64,000 nucleotides of DNA, from assembly GCA_049671305.1 (NCBI GenBank), contig JBATUR010000013.1, positions 1-64,000 on the forward strand. The letters run 5' to 3'. The stretch is from CADCTM01 sp049671305. Its GTDB lineage: Bacteria > Cyanobacteriota > Cyanobacteriia > Cyanobacteriales > Coleofasciculaceae. Below are positions 52,026 to 61,858 of this stretch, piece by piece. Under the pieces are notes generated by a model, which ran no database searches, was not told the origin of the DNA, and was given only the letters and a program-made list of their open reading frames with translations. Within the stretch, counting starts at the first letter, position 1; each line of letters starts with the position of its first letter. The position numbers were made by a program, and so were the translations under genes.

Positions 52026-53555
52026 TTATATCCGACGCCAACTGCGTCCATCACGATTCAACATTTCTTCTGCTTCTTTGGGTTCCCATGTACCCGCTTC
52101 ATACTGTGGAATGGAAGTCGGATCAGTTGGTGCTTCCCAAGCGGCAAGTGCTGGAGTGACCACCCGCCAAGCTTCTTCGACTTCATCAGCACGAGTAAAC
52201 AAGGTTTGATCGCCCATCATACAATCGAGCAGCAAGCGATCATAAGCATCGCTTGTGGCAATGCCAAAAGCTGAACCATAGCTGAAGTCCATATCTACGG
52301 TGCGTGTGCGGAGATCTGGTCCTGGCATTTTTGATTCAAAACGTAGCGAAATCCCTTCATTTGGGTGAATCCGCATTGTTAATACATTAGGACTTGCTTG
52401 TTTGGCAGCAGACTGAAAAATCAGATGCGGCACTTCCCGAAAATGAATAGAAATCTCACTGACTTTTTTGGGCAAGCGTTTTCCTGTGCGTAAATAAAAG
52501 GGAACGCCTTGCCAACGCCAGTTATCAATCTCAAGTTTCATTGCCACAAAAGTTGGCGTTGTCGAGTCTGGGTTAACTCCCGGTTCATCTCGATATCCTG
52601 GAACTTGTTGCCCTTTCATCCAACCTGCAGAATATTGTCCTCGAACTGCGGAAGTTTCTAGGTTATTAATATCAGCTAAGTGGGTTGTCTGAAGTACCTT
52701 AACTTTCTCTGTTCTAATACTATCGGCGTTGAGAGAGTTGGGCGGTTCCATTGCCGTCAGGCAAAAGACTTGCATCAGGTGATTTTGCACCATATCCCGC
52801 AGTGCCCCTGATGATTCATAGTAGCCTGCTCTATCTTCAACTCCCACAGTTTCTGCTACTGTAATTTGGATATGGTCAACAAATTGACGATTCCACAGTG
52901 GCTCAAAAATGGCGTTGGCAAAGCGGAAAACCAGGAGATTCTGAACGGTTTCTTTGCCGAGATAGTGGTCAATGCGGTAAACTTGTTCTTCTTTACAAAC
53001 TTGTTGTACCACACGGTTGAGTTGTTGGGCAGAACTCAAATCTCGTCCAAAGGGTTTTTCGATTACCAAGCGACTCTTTATGGGATCAGCTAGCATTTTT
53101 GCACTGCCTAGCTGTTTAATGGCTTCTGGGAAGAATTTAGGCGAAACTGATAGATAAAATACCCGGTTGCCTCTTGTGCCGCGTTTACCATCTAGTTCAC
53201 TTAAGAAGTCTTTGAGCTTTTGATAACTTTCAGGATTATCAATGTCACCGGGGCAGTAATATAAGCCTTGAGCAAAATCTTCCCATGATTCTTGACCACT
53301 CAGACCGTCGGAAAACTGCTCAATGCCTTCACGCATTTGCTCTCGAAAATAGTCATGACTCCATTCGCGACGCGCCACCCCAACAATTGTAGTTTCTGGG
53401 GGCAAACGGCGATCGCGTTTCATTTGATATATGGCGGGTACTAGCTTCCGTTGGGTGAGGTCGCCCGATGCGCCAAAAATGACCAAAATAGCTGGTTCCG
53501 GTGTCCTTTCTTGCTGTAAGCCAACGCGCAGGGGATTTTCTAGCAGTGTCACCAT
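52026..53555 (-). CDS. zwf: Glucose-6-phosphate 1-dehydrogenase
   Basis: A 509-residue enzyme, first step of the oxidative pentose-phosphate pathway, oxidising glucose-6-phosphate with NADP. The NADP loop GASGDLTQRK is at about 29-38 and the active-site signature RIDHYLGKE at about 193-201, both intact. It lies between tal and opcA in one transcriptional direction. In cyanobacteria this set feeds reductant in the dark and in heterocysts. Confidence 0.97.
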   Translation of the reverse strand: MVTLLENPLRVGLQQERTPEPAILVIFGASGDLTQRKLVPAIYQMKRDRRLPPETTIVGVARREWSHDYFREQMREGIEQFSDGLSGQESWEDFAQGLYYCPGDIDNPESYQKLKDFLSELDGKRGTRGNRVFYLSVSPKFFPEAIKQLGSAKMLADPIKSRLVIEKPFGRDLSSAQQLNRVVQQVCKEEQVYRIDHYLGKETVQNLLVFRFANAIFEPLWNRQFVDHIQITVAETVGVEDRAGYYESSGALRDMVQNHLMQVFCLTAMEPPNSLNADSIRTEKVKVLQTTHLADINNLETSAVRGQYSAGWMKGQQVPGYRDEPGVNPDSTTPTFVAMKLEIDNWRWQGVPFYLRTGKRLPKKVSEISIHFREVPHLIFQSAAKQASPNVLTMRIHPNEGISLRFESKMPGPDLRTRTVDMDFSYGSAFGIATSDAYDRLLLDCMMGDQTLFTRADEVEEAWRVVTPALAAWEAPTDPTSIPQYEAGTWEPKEAEEMLNRDGRSWRRI

Positions 53556-53694
53556 CTCTTAGTTATTATTTCCTTTTTATTAGTTAGTAGTTGTTGTCAA
53601 TTTTGTCTAGTTGCTTCGCTGATCAATAGCTGGTTAAATCAACTTTTAATCAGACAATGGTTGCGCTACTAACCATTGACTGATTACTCATGAT

Positions 53695-54852
53695 TTAGAC
53701 TTTTGTTGCCAACTTCTGAACTTTCTCTTCTAGGGATGCCATTAAGCTTTGGAATGGTGTAACAAATTTCTCAATGCCATCTAGTAAAAGTTCGTCCATT
53801 ACTTCTTCTAAATGAATGTCGATGTTGGGTTCTTTCAGCATTTTTAACAGCTTTTGAGCTTCTTCTACACCTGTTTCAATGCGACTTGCAGGATCGCAAT
53901 GATCGGCACAAGCTTCGATGGTGCTTGGTGGTAGGGTGTTTACGGTATCGGGTCCTACTAGCTCATCAACGTACATGACATCGCTGTATTCTGGATTTTT
54001 TGTGCCAGTACTTGCCCACAAGAGGCGTTGGACTTTTGCGCCTTTTTGTGCTAGGGCTTTCCAGCGATCGCTTGCGATAATTTCTTTGTACTTCTGGTAG
54101 GCGACTTTGGCATTAGCGATCGCTATTTTACCTTTAATACTCTGTAGTTGTTCCTTGTTGATGTCATCTGAACTTGCTTTGAGTTTTTCATCAACACGGG
54201 CGTCAATATTACTATCAATGCGGCTCAAAAAGAAACTCGCCACCGAAGCAATATTACTAATATCTTGTCCTTCTGCTGCCCGCTTTTCTAAGCCACGAAT
54301 ATAAGCCCAAAACGTTTCAACGTAACTATCTACAGAAAAAAGTAAAGTAACGTTGACATTAATACCATCAGCAATGACTTGCTCAACTGCAGGCAAGCCC
54401 ATTTTTGTGCCAGGAATTTTAATCATCACGTTTTCCCGACCAATTTCTTTATAGTAGCGTCGGGCTTCTTTGATGGTGCTTTCGGTATCGTCAGCAATGG
54501 TGGGAGGAACTTCAATACTGACATAACCATCTAGTTTGTTAGATGATTCATAAATCGGCTTTAAGATATCACAAGCATTGCGAATATCATCAAATACCAA
54601 ACTTTCATAAATTTCTAAAACCTTCTTTTCAGCACGAATACCTGCTTCAATATCAGCATCATAGGTGGCATTTCCCACAATCGCTTTTTCAAAAATTGCT
54701 GGGTTAGAAGTAATTCCCACAATTCCTCGTTCTTCAATCATTTTCTGGAGTTCACCAGACTCTATCAAAGTACGGCTCAAATTATCCATCCAGATACTTT
54801 GACCGTAAGTTTGTTCAATTTGGAAAATTGGATTATTAGCTGTCGATGTCAT
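53695..54852 (-). CDS. tal: Transaldolase
   Basis: A 385-residue transaldolase of the long bacterial type. The Schiff-base Lys is in MIKIPGT (about 142-148), and SNPAIFE and WASTGTKNP segments are present. It moves a three-carbon unit between sedoheptulose-7-phosphate and glyceraldehyde-3-phosphate. It is the second gene of the fbp-tal-zwf-opcA set. Confidence 0.96.
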   Translation of the reverse strand: MTSTANNPIFQIEQTYGQSIWMDNLSRTLIESGELQKMIEERGIVGITSNPAIFEKAIVGNATYDADIEAGIRAEKKVLEIYESLVFDDIRNACDILKPIYESSNKLDGYVSIEVPPTIADDTESTIKEARRYYKEIGRENVMIKIPGTKMGLPAVEQVIADGINVNVTLLFSVDSYVETFWAYIRGLEKRAAEGQDISNIASVASFFLSRIDSNIDARVDEKLKASSDDINKEQLQSIKGKIAIANAKVAYQKYKEIIASDRWKALAQKGAKVQRLLWASTGTKNPEYSDVMYVDELVGPDTVNTLPPSTIEACADHCDPASRIETGVEEAQKLLKMLKEPNIDIHLEEVMDELLLDGIEKFVTPFQSLMASLEEKVQKLATKV

Positions 54853-54929
54853 GTAAATTAACTCCTTGTCATATTTTGTGGTTCTTGGTCATTTAAACTA
54901 ATGACTCAAAGCAAATACCGTAACCTGTG

Positions 54930-55994
54930 CTACGAACGAGTCATTGCCGGTGGTTCCGTCTCTCGTGTTTTTTCGGAAATAAAAGACTCCACCAGTGCCA
55001 CATCTTCTTTACTACCAATAAATAAAGGAGTGCGACTATGAAGCGCTTCTGGCACAACATCCAAGAGATTTTGAGTACCTGTAGTGGCGCTACCACCTGC
55101 TTGCTCAATTAAAAAAGCCAGAGGTGCCGACTCATAAAGTAGACGTAATTTTCCTGACGGTTTTTTTAATGTACCCGGATAAAGGAAAACACCACCCTGA
55201 AATAAAATTCTGTGAAAATCGCCAACTAATGCCCCTCCATAACGAGCGGTATAACCTTCATGGCGATGGACATAGCGAATGTAGTCACGAATTGATTCAT
55301 CCCACTGCCAGAAGTTACCTTCATTAACGCTATATATTGACCCATGTGTCGGCACTTGAATGTTTTCACTGGACAAAATAAATTCGCCTAAGCTGGGATC
55401 AAGAACAAAAGCATGAACTCCTGTACCAATCGAATATACTAAGACGGTACTTGGACCATAAAGAACATATCCTGCTGCAATTTGCTTGTGTCCATTTTGT
55501 AGCAAGTCACGAGCCTCACCGTCAATGTCGTCTCCTTCTTGCTTACGAATGGAAAAGATTGCACCAACATCTAAGTTGATATCGACATTCGAGGAGCCAT
55601 CAATCGGGTCATATAGCAGAGTGTAACGTCCAATTGGGCAGTTTTCGGGGATGTAATAGGGTTTTTCCATTTCCTCGGAAGCTAAACGGCAGACGAGTCC
55701 GCTTTGCTTAAATACCGAGATAAATACGTCATTGGCATAGAGATCCATCTTTTTGACAGATTCTCCTTGCACATTAACGTTGCCTGTAAAGCCTAATGCG
55801 CCTTCTACTAAACCCGCACGGCTCAAGCGACGAGAAATCAGCTTTGCCGCTAGGGCAATGCGATTCATAATCGCACTCAAGTCTTGTGCGTCTGCTGAGA
55901 AACTATGAAGCTGTTCTAGAACGTGACGAGAAAGTGTGGTGCAATCTCGATCTAGGGCATATTCTTGCGCCTGAGTCGGTTGTACCTCTGCCAT
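54930..55994 (-). CDS. fbp: Fructose-1,6-bisphosphatase, class I
   Basis: Start set at ATG 55994 (354 residues, MAEVQPTQ) because AAGGAC lies seven bases upstream; the earlier frame start at 56060 lacks family support. The class I signature DPIDGSSNVD and the substrate loop GGALVGDFHRILFQGG are intact. It hydrolyses fructose-1,6-bisphosphate in gluconeogenesis and in feeding the oxidative pathway. It leads the minus-strand set and faces the divergent pfkA gene, so the 255-bp intergenic region controls opposing reactions. Confidence 0.95.
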   Translation of the reverse strand: MAEVQPTQAQEYALDRDCTTLSRHVLEQLHSFSADAQDLSAIMNRIALAAKLISRRLSRAGLVEGALGFTGNVNVQGESVKKMDLYANDVFISVFKQSGLVCRLASEEMEKPYYIPENCPIGRYTLLYDPIDGSSNVDINLDVGAIFSIRKQEGDDIDGEARDLLQNGHKQIAAGYVLYGPSTVLVYSIGTGVHAFVLDPSLGEFILSSENIQVPTHGSIYSVNEGNFWQWDESIRDYIRYVHRHEGYTARYGGALVGDFHRILFQGGVFLYPGTLKKPSGKLRLLYESAPLAFLIEQAGGSATTGTQNLLDVVPEALHSRTPLFIGSKEDVALVESFISEKTRETEPPAMTRS

Positions 55995-56249
55995 AATAAT
56001 CGTCCTTCCTATCGGGTAACCTGATTGCGATGAGATGGCAGTTTTTGTTGACTGCCTCAATCTAGACCAATGCTCAATGCTCTTTACTTTCTATCTTAGG
56101 TAGGCATTGGCAATTGGGCGTCTAACTTTAGATGAACTACAGAAAGTGCTGCTTTTTGTGTTGCAATACAAATTGCAATAATTCGATTGGCAAGAAGGGA
56201 ACCGTGCCAGGTTATTGTGAGAAATGCCTTTTTAGTTCAAACAAGATTT

Positions 56250-57329
56250 ATGGGACATAAACGCATTGGCATTCTCACGAGTGGAGGTGATTGTGCTGGG
56301 TTAAATGCTGTGATTCGGGCGGTGACTCGTCGAGCGGTGGGTACTTATAATTGGGAAGTGCTGGGAATTTGCCGCGCCACTAATGGCTTGATGAGTCGTC
56401 CTCCTAGTGTGAAGATGCTTGAGTTAGAGCAGGTTGATAGCTTGCTGATGATGGGCGGTACGATGTTGGGAACGACGAATAAGGGTAACCCGTTTGCTTT
56501 TCCGATGAAGGATGGCACAGTACGCGATCGCTCATCAGAAATTATTGAAGGCTATCATCTGCTTGGTCTTGATGCCTTAATTGGTATTGGTGGTGATGGC
56601 AGTTTGGCAATTCTGCGTAAAATTGCCCTGCAAGGTAATCTAAATCTGGTGGCAATTCCCAAAACAATTGATAATGATGTCGGTAGCACCGAGCGCTCAA
56701 TTGGTTTTGATACGGCGGTGAATATTGCTACAGAAGCTTTAGACCGTTTGCATTTTACAGCGGCAAGTCATGACCGGGTGATGATTTTGGAAGTTATGGG
56801 GCGAGATGCTGGTCATATTGCTATTAGTGCGGGTATTGCTGGAGGCGCTGATGTAATTTTGATCCCAGAGATTCCTTATAGTTTGGATAATGTTTGCCGC
56901 AAAATTCAAGAGCGTCAAAAGCAAGGAAAACATTTTTGTTTGATGATTGTTTCTGAGGCGGTTTGTACGGAAGCAGGGGAAATGGTTAAAATTAGCGATC
57001 ACTCCGGTGAACATCGCTTGGGTGGTATCGGTCAATATTTAGCTGAACAAATCTCTATTTCTAGCGGTGCAGAAACCAGAGTCACGGTTTTGGGACATAC
57101 TCAACGTGGCGCTGTCCCTTCACCACTCGACCGTTTAACTGCCTCTGCCTTTGGTGTTGCTGCTGTTGATTTAATCGCCAACGAACAGTATGACCAAATG
57201 GTAACTTGGCAAAATCGTCAAGTATTTAATGTACCAATTGCCGAAGCAATTAGTAAATATCGAGCCGTAGAAGCAGATAGCACCCTCGTTAAAACTGCCA
57301 GAGGTTTGGGCATTTGTCTAGGTGACTAA
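56250..57329 (+). CDS. pfkA: 6-phosphofructokinase
   Basis: Start set at ATG 56250 (359 residues, MGHKRIGILTSGGD); a TTG at 56187 would add 21 residues. ATP-binding TSGGDCAGLNAVIR, the central GGDGS loop and catalytic PKTIDNDV are all present. It phosphorylates fructose-6-phosphate. The Asp in GGDGS replaces the Gly of pyrophosphate-using relatives less clearly than is diagnostic, so the phosphoryl donor is inferred as ATP from overall family. It is divergent from fbp. Confidence 0.95.
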   Translation: MGHKRIGILTSGGDCAGLNAVIRAVTRRAVGTYNWEVLGICRATNGLMSRPPSVKMLELEQVDSLLMMGGTMLGTTNKGNPFAFPMKDGTVRDRSSEIIEGYHLLGLDALIGIGGDGSLAILRKIALQGNLNLVAIPKTIDNDVGSTERSIGFDTAVNIATEALDRLHFTAASHDRVMILEVMGRDAGHIAISAGIAGGADVILIPEIPYSLDNVCRKIQERQKQGKHFCLMIVSEAVCTEAGEMVKISDHSGEHRLGGIGQYLAEQISISSGAETRVTVLGHTQRGAVPSPLDRLTASAFGVAAVDLIANEQYDQMVTWQNRQVFNVPIAEAISKYRAVEADSTLVKTARGLGICLGD

Positions 57330-57369
57330 GCCATACTTCAAGCTTTGATTAGGCAGGCAAGATAACACC

Positions 57370-57437
57370 CATCCCCGAATTGAGTGCTTGACCCCAGAAA
57401 GTGATTAATCAGTTTCAACTCTCTAAATTCGGGGATG
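57370..57437. repeat. Inverted repeat after pfkA
   Basis: CATCCCCGAATT (57370-57381) pairs perfectly with AATTCGGGGATG (57426-57437) across a 44-base loop, between the convergent pfkA and RRM genes. No T-run; possibly another small non-autonomous element. Confidence 0.7.
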
Positions 57438-57464
57438 AGTAGCATTAATTGAGGTACAAAAACC

Positions 57465-57746
57465 CTAGAATCTACTATTGCGTCTTCCTTCACTGCGAGT
57501 ATCTTCCCGTGGTCTTGCTTTATTAACTCGTAATTGACGCCCCATCCATTCTGCTCCATCCAACTCAGTGATGGCGGCGTCTTCTTGAGCATCTTCTGCC
57601 ATTTCCACAAAGGCAAATCCACGCATCCTACCCGTTTCGCGGTCTGTAGGCAAAACGACTCGCTTAACAGTGCCATAATCGGTAAACACTGAGCTTAAGT
57701 CATCTTCGGTGGCTTGATAAGACAAATTCCCAACGTAAATGGTCAT
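57465..57746 (-). CDS. RRM RNA-binding protein (cyanobacterial Rbp type)
   Basis: A 93-residue single RRM. RNP2 is IYVGNL (3-8) and RNP1 is RGFAFVEM (about 42-49); a short Arg/Ser-rich tail follows. Such proteins are cold-induced or bind mRNAs for localisation. The 307 bp upstream have no gene and may contain a long regulatory leader. Confidence 0.95.
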   Translation of the reverse strand: MTIYVGNLSYQATEDDLSSVFTDYGTVKRVVLPTDRETGRMRGFAFVEMAEDAQEDAAITELDGAEWMGRQLRVNKARPREDTRSEGRRNSRF

Positions 57747-58053
57747 GTTGATCGATAACGCTGTAACAATAAACTAAAGTTGGCTCGGCTCAGACTGGAG
57801 TCAAATGATTTAATTTTTTCAACCTTTTGTCTGATTAACCATTGGCATTTTTGAGAAAAACCTCACCAGAATGGCGGTTGTTGATTCCTAGTTTAGCCAA
57901 AGGTGAAACTCAACTTGTCAGTATTATATTAAAGTAACCAAAAATTTTCTCAAAAGCTGTTACTTCCCTTACATTTAAGATCCTAAACCAAAAAATAAGG
58001 GTCTACTATCAGGCAGTAGATCCTTATTTCTTGGTCTTGGTCAGTAGTCGAGA
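57747..58053. other. Intergenic region upstream of the RRM gene
   Basis: No gene seen. It contains the putative promoter and leader of the RRM gene and, at its right end, the terminator at 57990-58028 of the next minus-strand gene. Confidence 0.5.
57990..58028 (-). terminator. Terminator after the 72-residue gene
   Basis: AATAAGGGTCTACT and AGTAGATCCTTATT form a 14-bp stem (one G-U pair) with a 7-base loop. On the minus strand a T run follows. It lies about 25 bp past the stop at 58054. Confidence 0.9.
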
Positions 58054-58272
58054 TCAATCAATGGAAATCGACTGTGGACCGCTCGTTTTACCATTGGCAC
58101 TACTACTGGTTGTGGTTGTGTAGGAGGTAGAACCAGCGTGTTCATTTAACCAACTTTTGACGGGTTCATCAGCCAGGTTAAGTCGAAATATCCCTGAGCA
58201 AAAGCCGCCCAAGAAAGCTACAGGTTGCCTGGTCAATTCTTGCCAAAGTGGTGTGATTTCATCAAGGAACAT
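58054..58272 (-). CDS. Conserved small protein, unknown function
   Basis: A 72-residue protein. About 1-45 is a compact helical segment, with VAFLGGFCSGIFRLNLADEP and SWLNEH, followed by a Ser/Thr-rich tail. It looks like a small conserved cyanobacterial protein; the hydrophobic middle could touch a membrane. It has its own terminator. The function is unknown. Confidence 0.75.
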   Translation of the reverse strand: MFLDEITPLWQELTRQPVAFLGGFCSGIFRLNLADEPVKSWLNEHAGSTSYTTTTSSSANGKTSGPQSISID

Positions 58273-58469
58273 CGAGAAACTCCTTATTTTGTGGTTGGTG
58301 ATGTGACTACTTGTTTTTGGATCGTAACGTGTTTGTTAACGAGTCAGGCTAAATGACGCAACAGTTATCACCAAAGAGGGATTGAGTCATGCCCCAAAAT
58401 TACATAAGCTGCTTAGTCTTGTTTAGCCCACATCAGGTGCCAAGCAAGTGCTTGAGCGGCATCATCTAG

Positions 58470-61400
58470 TTAGGGACTGCTATATAAACACTTATCCGAG
58501 TCACAACCCGCAGGACCTGCTTCTAGCAACTCACCTGAATCATAACGACTCAAAGCGTTATGAAAATCAGCCGTTTGGCGTCTGTTCTCCACTTCGTGCA
58601 TACACTGATCATAATGAGTGCGATCAATAGGCTCAAAGGGCAAGCGGGGGAAGGTTTGGTGGTCATCAAAGCGGGCTAAAAGAGCGGCTGAGATATAGCC
58701 TTCATTATCTTGAATTGCCTGATAAATGCGAGTGCCTAAAGTTTCTACCTCATGCTCTCTTAGCTCAATTGTGGCGCTTGTATTGTGGCGCACATAAAAA
58801 TTTTGGACTTGCATATAAAAGTCCATTTGAGCTAGTGCATTAAAGTTGCCTATTTCAATTTCATCGGCACCAGGTATATCTGCCCAGGATACAGCAACAG
58901 GAATTTCCACCAACCATTCAGTACAACGCGGATCAAAGGGGTCATTCAGCAGATTTCCTGTTTCATCTTTGTCCGACTGAGAAGGAATAATATTGTAGCC
59001 ATATTCAATACAAGCTTGGGCAACTGGGTCATCTTTTCTAAAGGTAATCCGACGAATAAAACGTTGCGCCTTTGGAGGATGCCAGCCCGGTGAAGCGCCT
59101 GTTAGCAAAGATTTGGTTCCAGAAGGTTGGACTGTGGTGCAACGATTTGGGCGCTTAATTTGATGGCGATCGCAATATTGCCAAACAACTCGTTCGACAA
59201 TTTCTCGCCAACGAGTTAGATATTCCTGCTCTTGACGCTTAAATTCCTTGCCTGCGGTTGTTTCTGGGCGTCCTTGCTCCCACCAACGCAACCACTCAAC
59301 ACCAAATGCGTGTACAAAGAAATCAAATAAACCAGTGAAAGAAACGCCAACAATTGGGTCTAATTCTCTAGATTTTTGATAACGATCCTCAACAAATTTG
59401 TGGTTAAGTAATATCGCTACAGATAAAGCTCCTGCTGTAAAAGCCTCTTCTTGTTCTTTGTAGTTATTCGGGTCAATTTGATTGAGGTGTACCTCTGCTA
59501 AATTACAGTTTCCAGTTAGAGTATTGCCGAAAACTCCCTTATGAAACTCTGGTTCATTAAAGCAATAAGTATCGTGCAATCCTGGCAATTCTTCAACACT
59601 TCTAACAACTTGCCATTTACCTTTGTGTGTAGCCTTCGTTCCTTTGCTCACATCTAACCGCTGGCAAGGGATTTCACTACAGTCAGTAATTTGCAAATAG
59701 TACAAATCCTGACTTCGGACACCGTAATTAGTAATTGATCCTTGATGAGCACAAAGATTTAATGACGAACGAATACCACATTTGGTTAAAAGTAGCTGAA
59801 CTCTCAAAGCACGATCACGTTCAGAAATATAAATTCTGATCCCATTACTCTGGGTATTTGAACCGTCTGTATCAGCTAGTCCAGCTATAAAATGTAAAAT
59901 TGCTTGTCGATTCCAGCTTGCAATTACATTTAATGCTTCTGGGTTAACTTTCAAACTTTTGAGAAACTCTCCCGAAAAGCTCAAGTTAGTTAAATCTGTG
60001 AAAACAGGTAAATAGTCATAGTTTCTTTCAGGCGACTTATTTCCTGCTACTGACAATGCCATTTTCTCTTCGTAAAATCGAACTTTTGCATTGTCATTTT
60101 TGTCTGTAGTTCCATCTCCTACGGCTACACCCAAGGTGTAAGCGTAGCTCAAATCGATATCTAATCCATCTTCATACTGGATGGTGAAAGGTTCAGTATG
60201 AATGCTATATCGACTTGTATCCATCAAGTCTTTGGTTTGTACTTCTTTGTAAACTCTATCAAAGCGATCCTTGACAAAAAAACGATGATATTCTGTGGCA
60301 TCTAGATAAGTACCATCACCAAACTTGACACGATAAAGTTTGCGTCGCCCGCCAAGAGTAGCACTTGATGTCTGAAATGGTGTGACACAACTCCATCTTT
60401 TGCCGTTCCAAATTTCAATTTGCGTATCAACAATGTTCTTGATTTTATGCAGTCCGTCTCTCGTAATTAGCAGAGTATCACCACTGACACAATGAAAATT
60501 AGAACCGATGATTTCACCACACGGGTTTAGTCCAACTCGCGCTAGGCGATGTTCTATTTCTACTTGCTCCATTGAAGGATGATGTTTTTTCAACCAAGAG
60601 GCAGCATTTCCCAACGAATAAGCTTGCAAAAAGTCAGCTTTCAACTCTTTGGAAGAAAGCAAATCACTACTGGCTCTAGCTACAGCTTCGCCTGCCCATT
60701 GAATCGCACCTTCGCCAGAATGATACTGTTTTCTTACTGATGTAATGCATTCTTCTAATGTGGGCTTGTTGTGAAATACACGAGTATGGTTTGCCATTCT
60801 CAGAGCATCTCTTTCAGGATCGATACGCCAACTACCATTTTCAGCTTGTTGCCAGAGGTTATCTTTAGCATTACTAAATAACTGATCATCACTCTTTGCC
60901 TGACGCATTCCGGCTGAACGGCGGACGTTGCCTGCAACAACAACAACGGCAGCTTCATCTATTAATAAACAGCATTCTACGGAATTTAATTGCCGTCCCA
61001 ATGCTTTATTTAAAATTGCAGCACAGCGTTGATAAAGTTCTGGTAATTTAACAGGATTAGCTACTCCTCCAAAACCTTTAAGACGTTCGCCAGAAGCACG
61101 GACATCGCTAAGGTTGATGCTGACTTTGACTTCACCGGAAAAGCGCTGGTCTGTAGATAATTCAAGTATGGTTTGGTATGACTTTACCCAACCTTGACGT
61201 GAATCTCCAACCGTTATTACGACTTGATTTGATAAGAATTGAACTTCTGTTTGTTCGCGACGCTCGGTTATGGGAGTAGAGCCAATTTCTCCTTCAATAC
61301 TAACTGTGAGATGGTTACGAATAACAGGCAACTGGTTGATGTACTGATTTTCCAAAACAGCACCTGTGCCACATCCCATCATGGCAAGATCCATCATCAA

Positions 61401-61733
61401 ACCAAAAGCACGCCAGTCACAGACGTTGGTGCTGGTGCAGTTGTAAGCACCATTAAAGTTTTCTGGTTTCTCTATCCAATCTGTGCCACCAACCCACATC
61501 CAGCGTCCGGAGGGGAGACTTTTGAGCTGACTCATCATCCGATGTAGGAGGGTAGCTTCGTCGTTCGTTATTGACCCAAGTTTGGTTAATCCTTGTGTAG
61601 TGCGATCGCATACTTGCTTCCATGTCTCGCGTCCTTGTGGGGTGCGACGACTGTATGTCCTGAAGAAGACTGGGTTTGCCGCTGGTGCCGTTTTGGGAAA
61701 ATCGCCAAGACGAGCTAGCTCAAGTCGAACCAT
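58470..61733 (-). CDS. nrdJ: Adenosylcobalamin-dependent ribonucleotide reductase with intein
   Basis: A 1087-residue precursor. Exteins (1-414 and 743-1087, together 759 residues) form a class II ribonucleotide reductase: NFNGAYNC and MGCGTGAVLE near the N-terminus, NPCGEIIG before the insertion, and a C-terminal CDSDKC redox pair. It reduces ribonucleotides using B12 and needs no oxygen or iron. A 328-residue intein interrupts the segment NFH|CNLAEVHL. The mature enzyme needs splicing because the insertion lies within the active-site loop. No cobalamin riboswitch was seen in the 125 bp upstream. Confidence 0.95.
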   Translation of the reverse strand: MVRLELARLGDFPKTAPAANPVFFRTYSRRTPQGRETWKQVCDRTTQGLTKLGSITNDEATLLHRMMSQLKSLPSGRWMWVGGTDWIEKPENFNGAYNCTSTNVCDWRAFGLMMDLAMMGCGTGAVLENQYINQLPVIRNHLTVSIEGEIGSTPITERREQTEVQFLSNQVVITVGDSRQGWVKSYQTILELSTDQRFSGEVKVSINLSDVRASGERLKGFGGVANPVKLPELYQRCAAILNKALGRQLNSVECCLLIDEAAVVVVAGNVRRSAGMRQAKSDDQLFSNAKDNLWQQAENGSWRIDPERDALRMANHTRVFHNKPTLEECITSVRKQYHSGEGAIQWAGEAVARASSDLLSSKELKADFLQAYSLGNAASWLKKHHPSMEQVEIEHRLARVGLNPCGEIIGSNFHCVSGDTLLITRDGLHKIKNIVDTQIEIWNGKRWSCVTPFQTSSATLGGRRKLYRVKFGDGTYLDATEYHRFFVKDRFDRVYKEVQTKDLMDTSRYSIHTEPFTIQYEDGLDIDLSYAYTLGVAVGDGTTDKNDNAKVRFYEEKMALSVAGNKSPERNYDYLPVFTDLTNLSFSGEFLKSLKVNPEALNVIASWNRQAILHFIAGLADTDGSNTQSNGIRIYISERDRALRVQLLLTKCGIRSSLNLCAHQGSITNYGVRSQDLYYLQITDCSEIPCQRLDVSKGTKATHKGKWQVVRSVEELPGLHDTYCFNEPEFHKGVFGNTLTGNCNLAEVHLNQIDPNNYKEQEEAFTAGALSVAILLNHKFVEDRYQKSRELDPIVGVSFTGLFDFFVHAFGVEWLRWWEQGRPETTAGKEFKRQEQEYLTRWREIVERVVWQYCDRHQIKRPNRCTTVQPSGTKSLLTGASPGWHPPKAQRFIRRITFRKDDPVAQACIEYGYNIIPSQSDKDETGNLLNDPFDPRCTEWLVEIPVAVSWADIPGADEIEIGNFNALAQMDFYMQVQNFYVRHNTSATIELREHEVETLGTRIYQAIQDNEGYISAALLARFDDHQTFPRLPFEPIDRTHYDQCMHEVENRRQTADFHNALSRYDSGELLEAGPAGCDSDKCLYSSP
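59508..60491 (-). other. Intein with LAGLIDADG homing endonuclease in nrdJ
   Basis: Residues 415-742 of the precursor. Block A starts with Cys1 (CVSGDTLLITRDG); block B is about DATEYHRFFVKDR. Two LAGLIDADG-like helices, YTLGVAVGDGTT and FIAGLADTDGSN, mark a homing endonuclease with catalytic Asp in both. The C-terminal junction is NTLTGN|C, with a penultimate Gly instead of the usual His and a Cys as +1 residue. Splicing is expected to work in spite of this, since several reductase inteins lack that His. Confidence 0.93.
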
Positions 61734-61858
61734 AGTTAAAATTTGTTGTCAGTTTAGCTAAACCCTGACTATAAGCCATGTTAGATATAGGGGCAAATCT
61801 TGAAAAATCTGGATATTTGCGCTATGTGTAGTGGTGATACTAATTAAGGTGTGTTTCT

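Noticed and set aside
55995..56060. Longer fbp start at 56060
   Set aside because: The extra residues match no family start, and a good ribosome site precedes the ATG at 55994.
61734..61858. Cobalamin riboswitch upstream of the B12-dependent reductase
   Set aside because: Only 125 bp are available and I could not find the B12-box or a matching fold.
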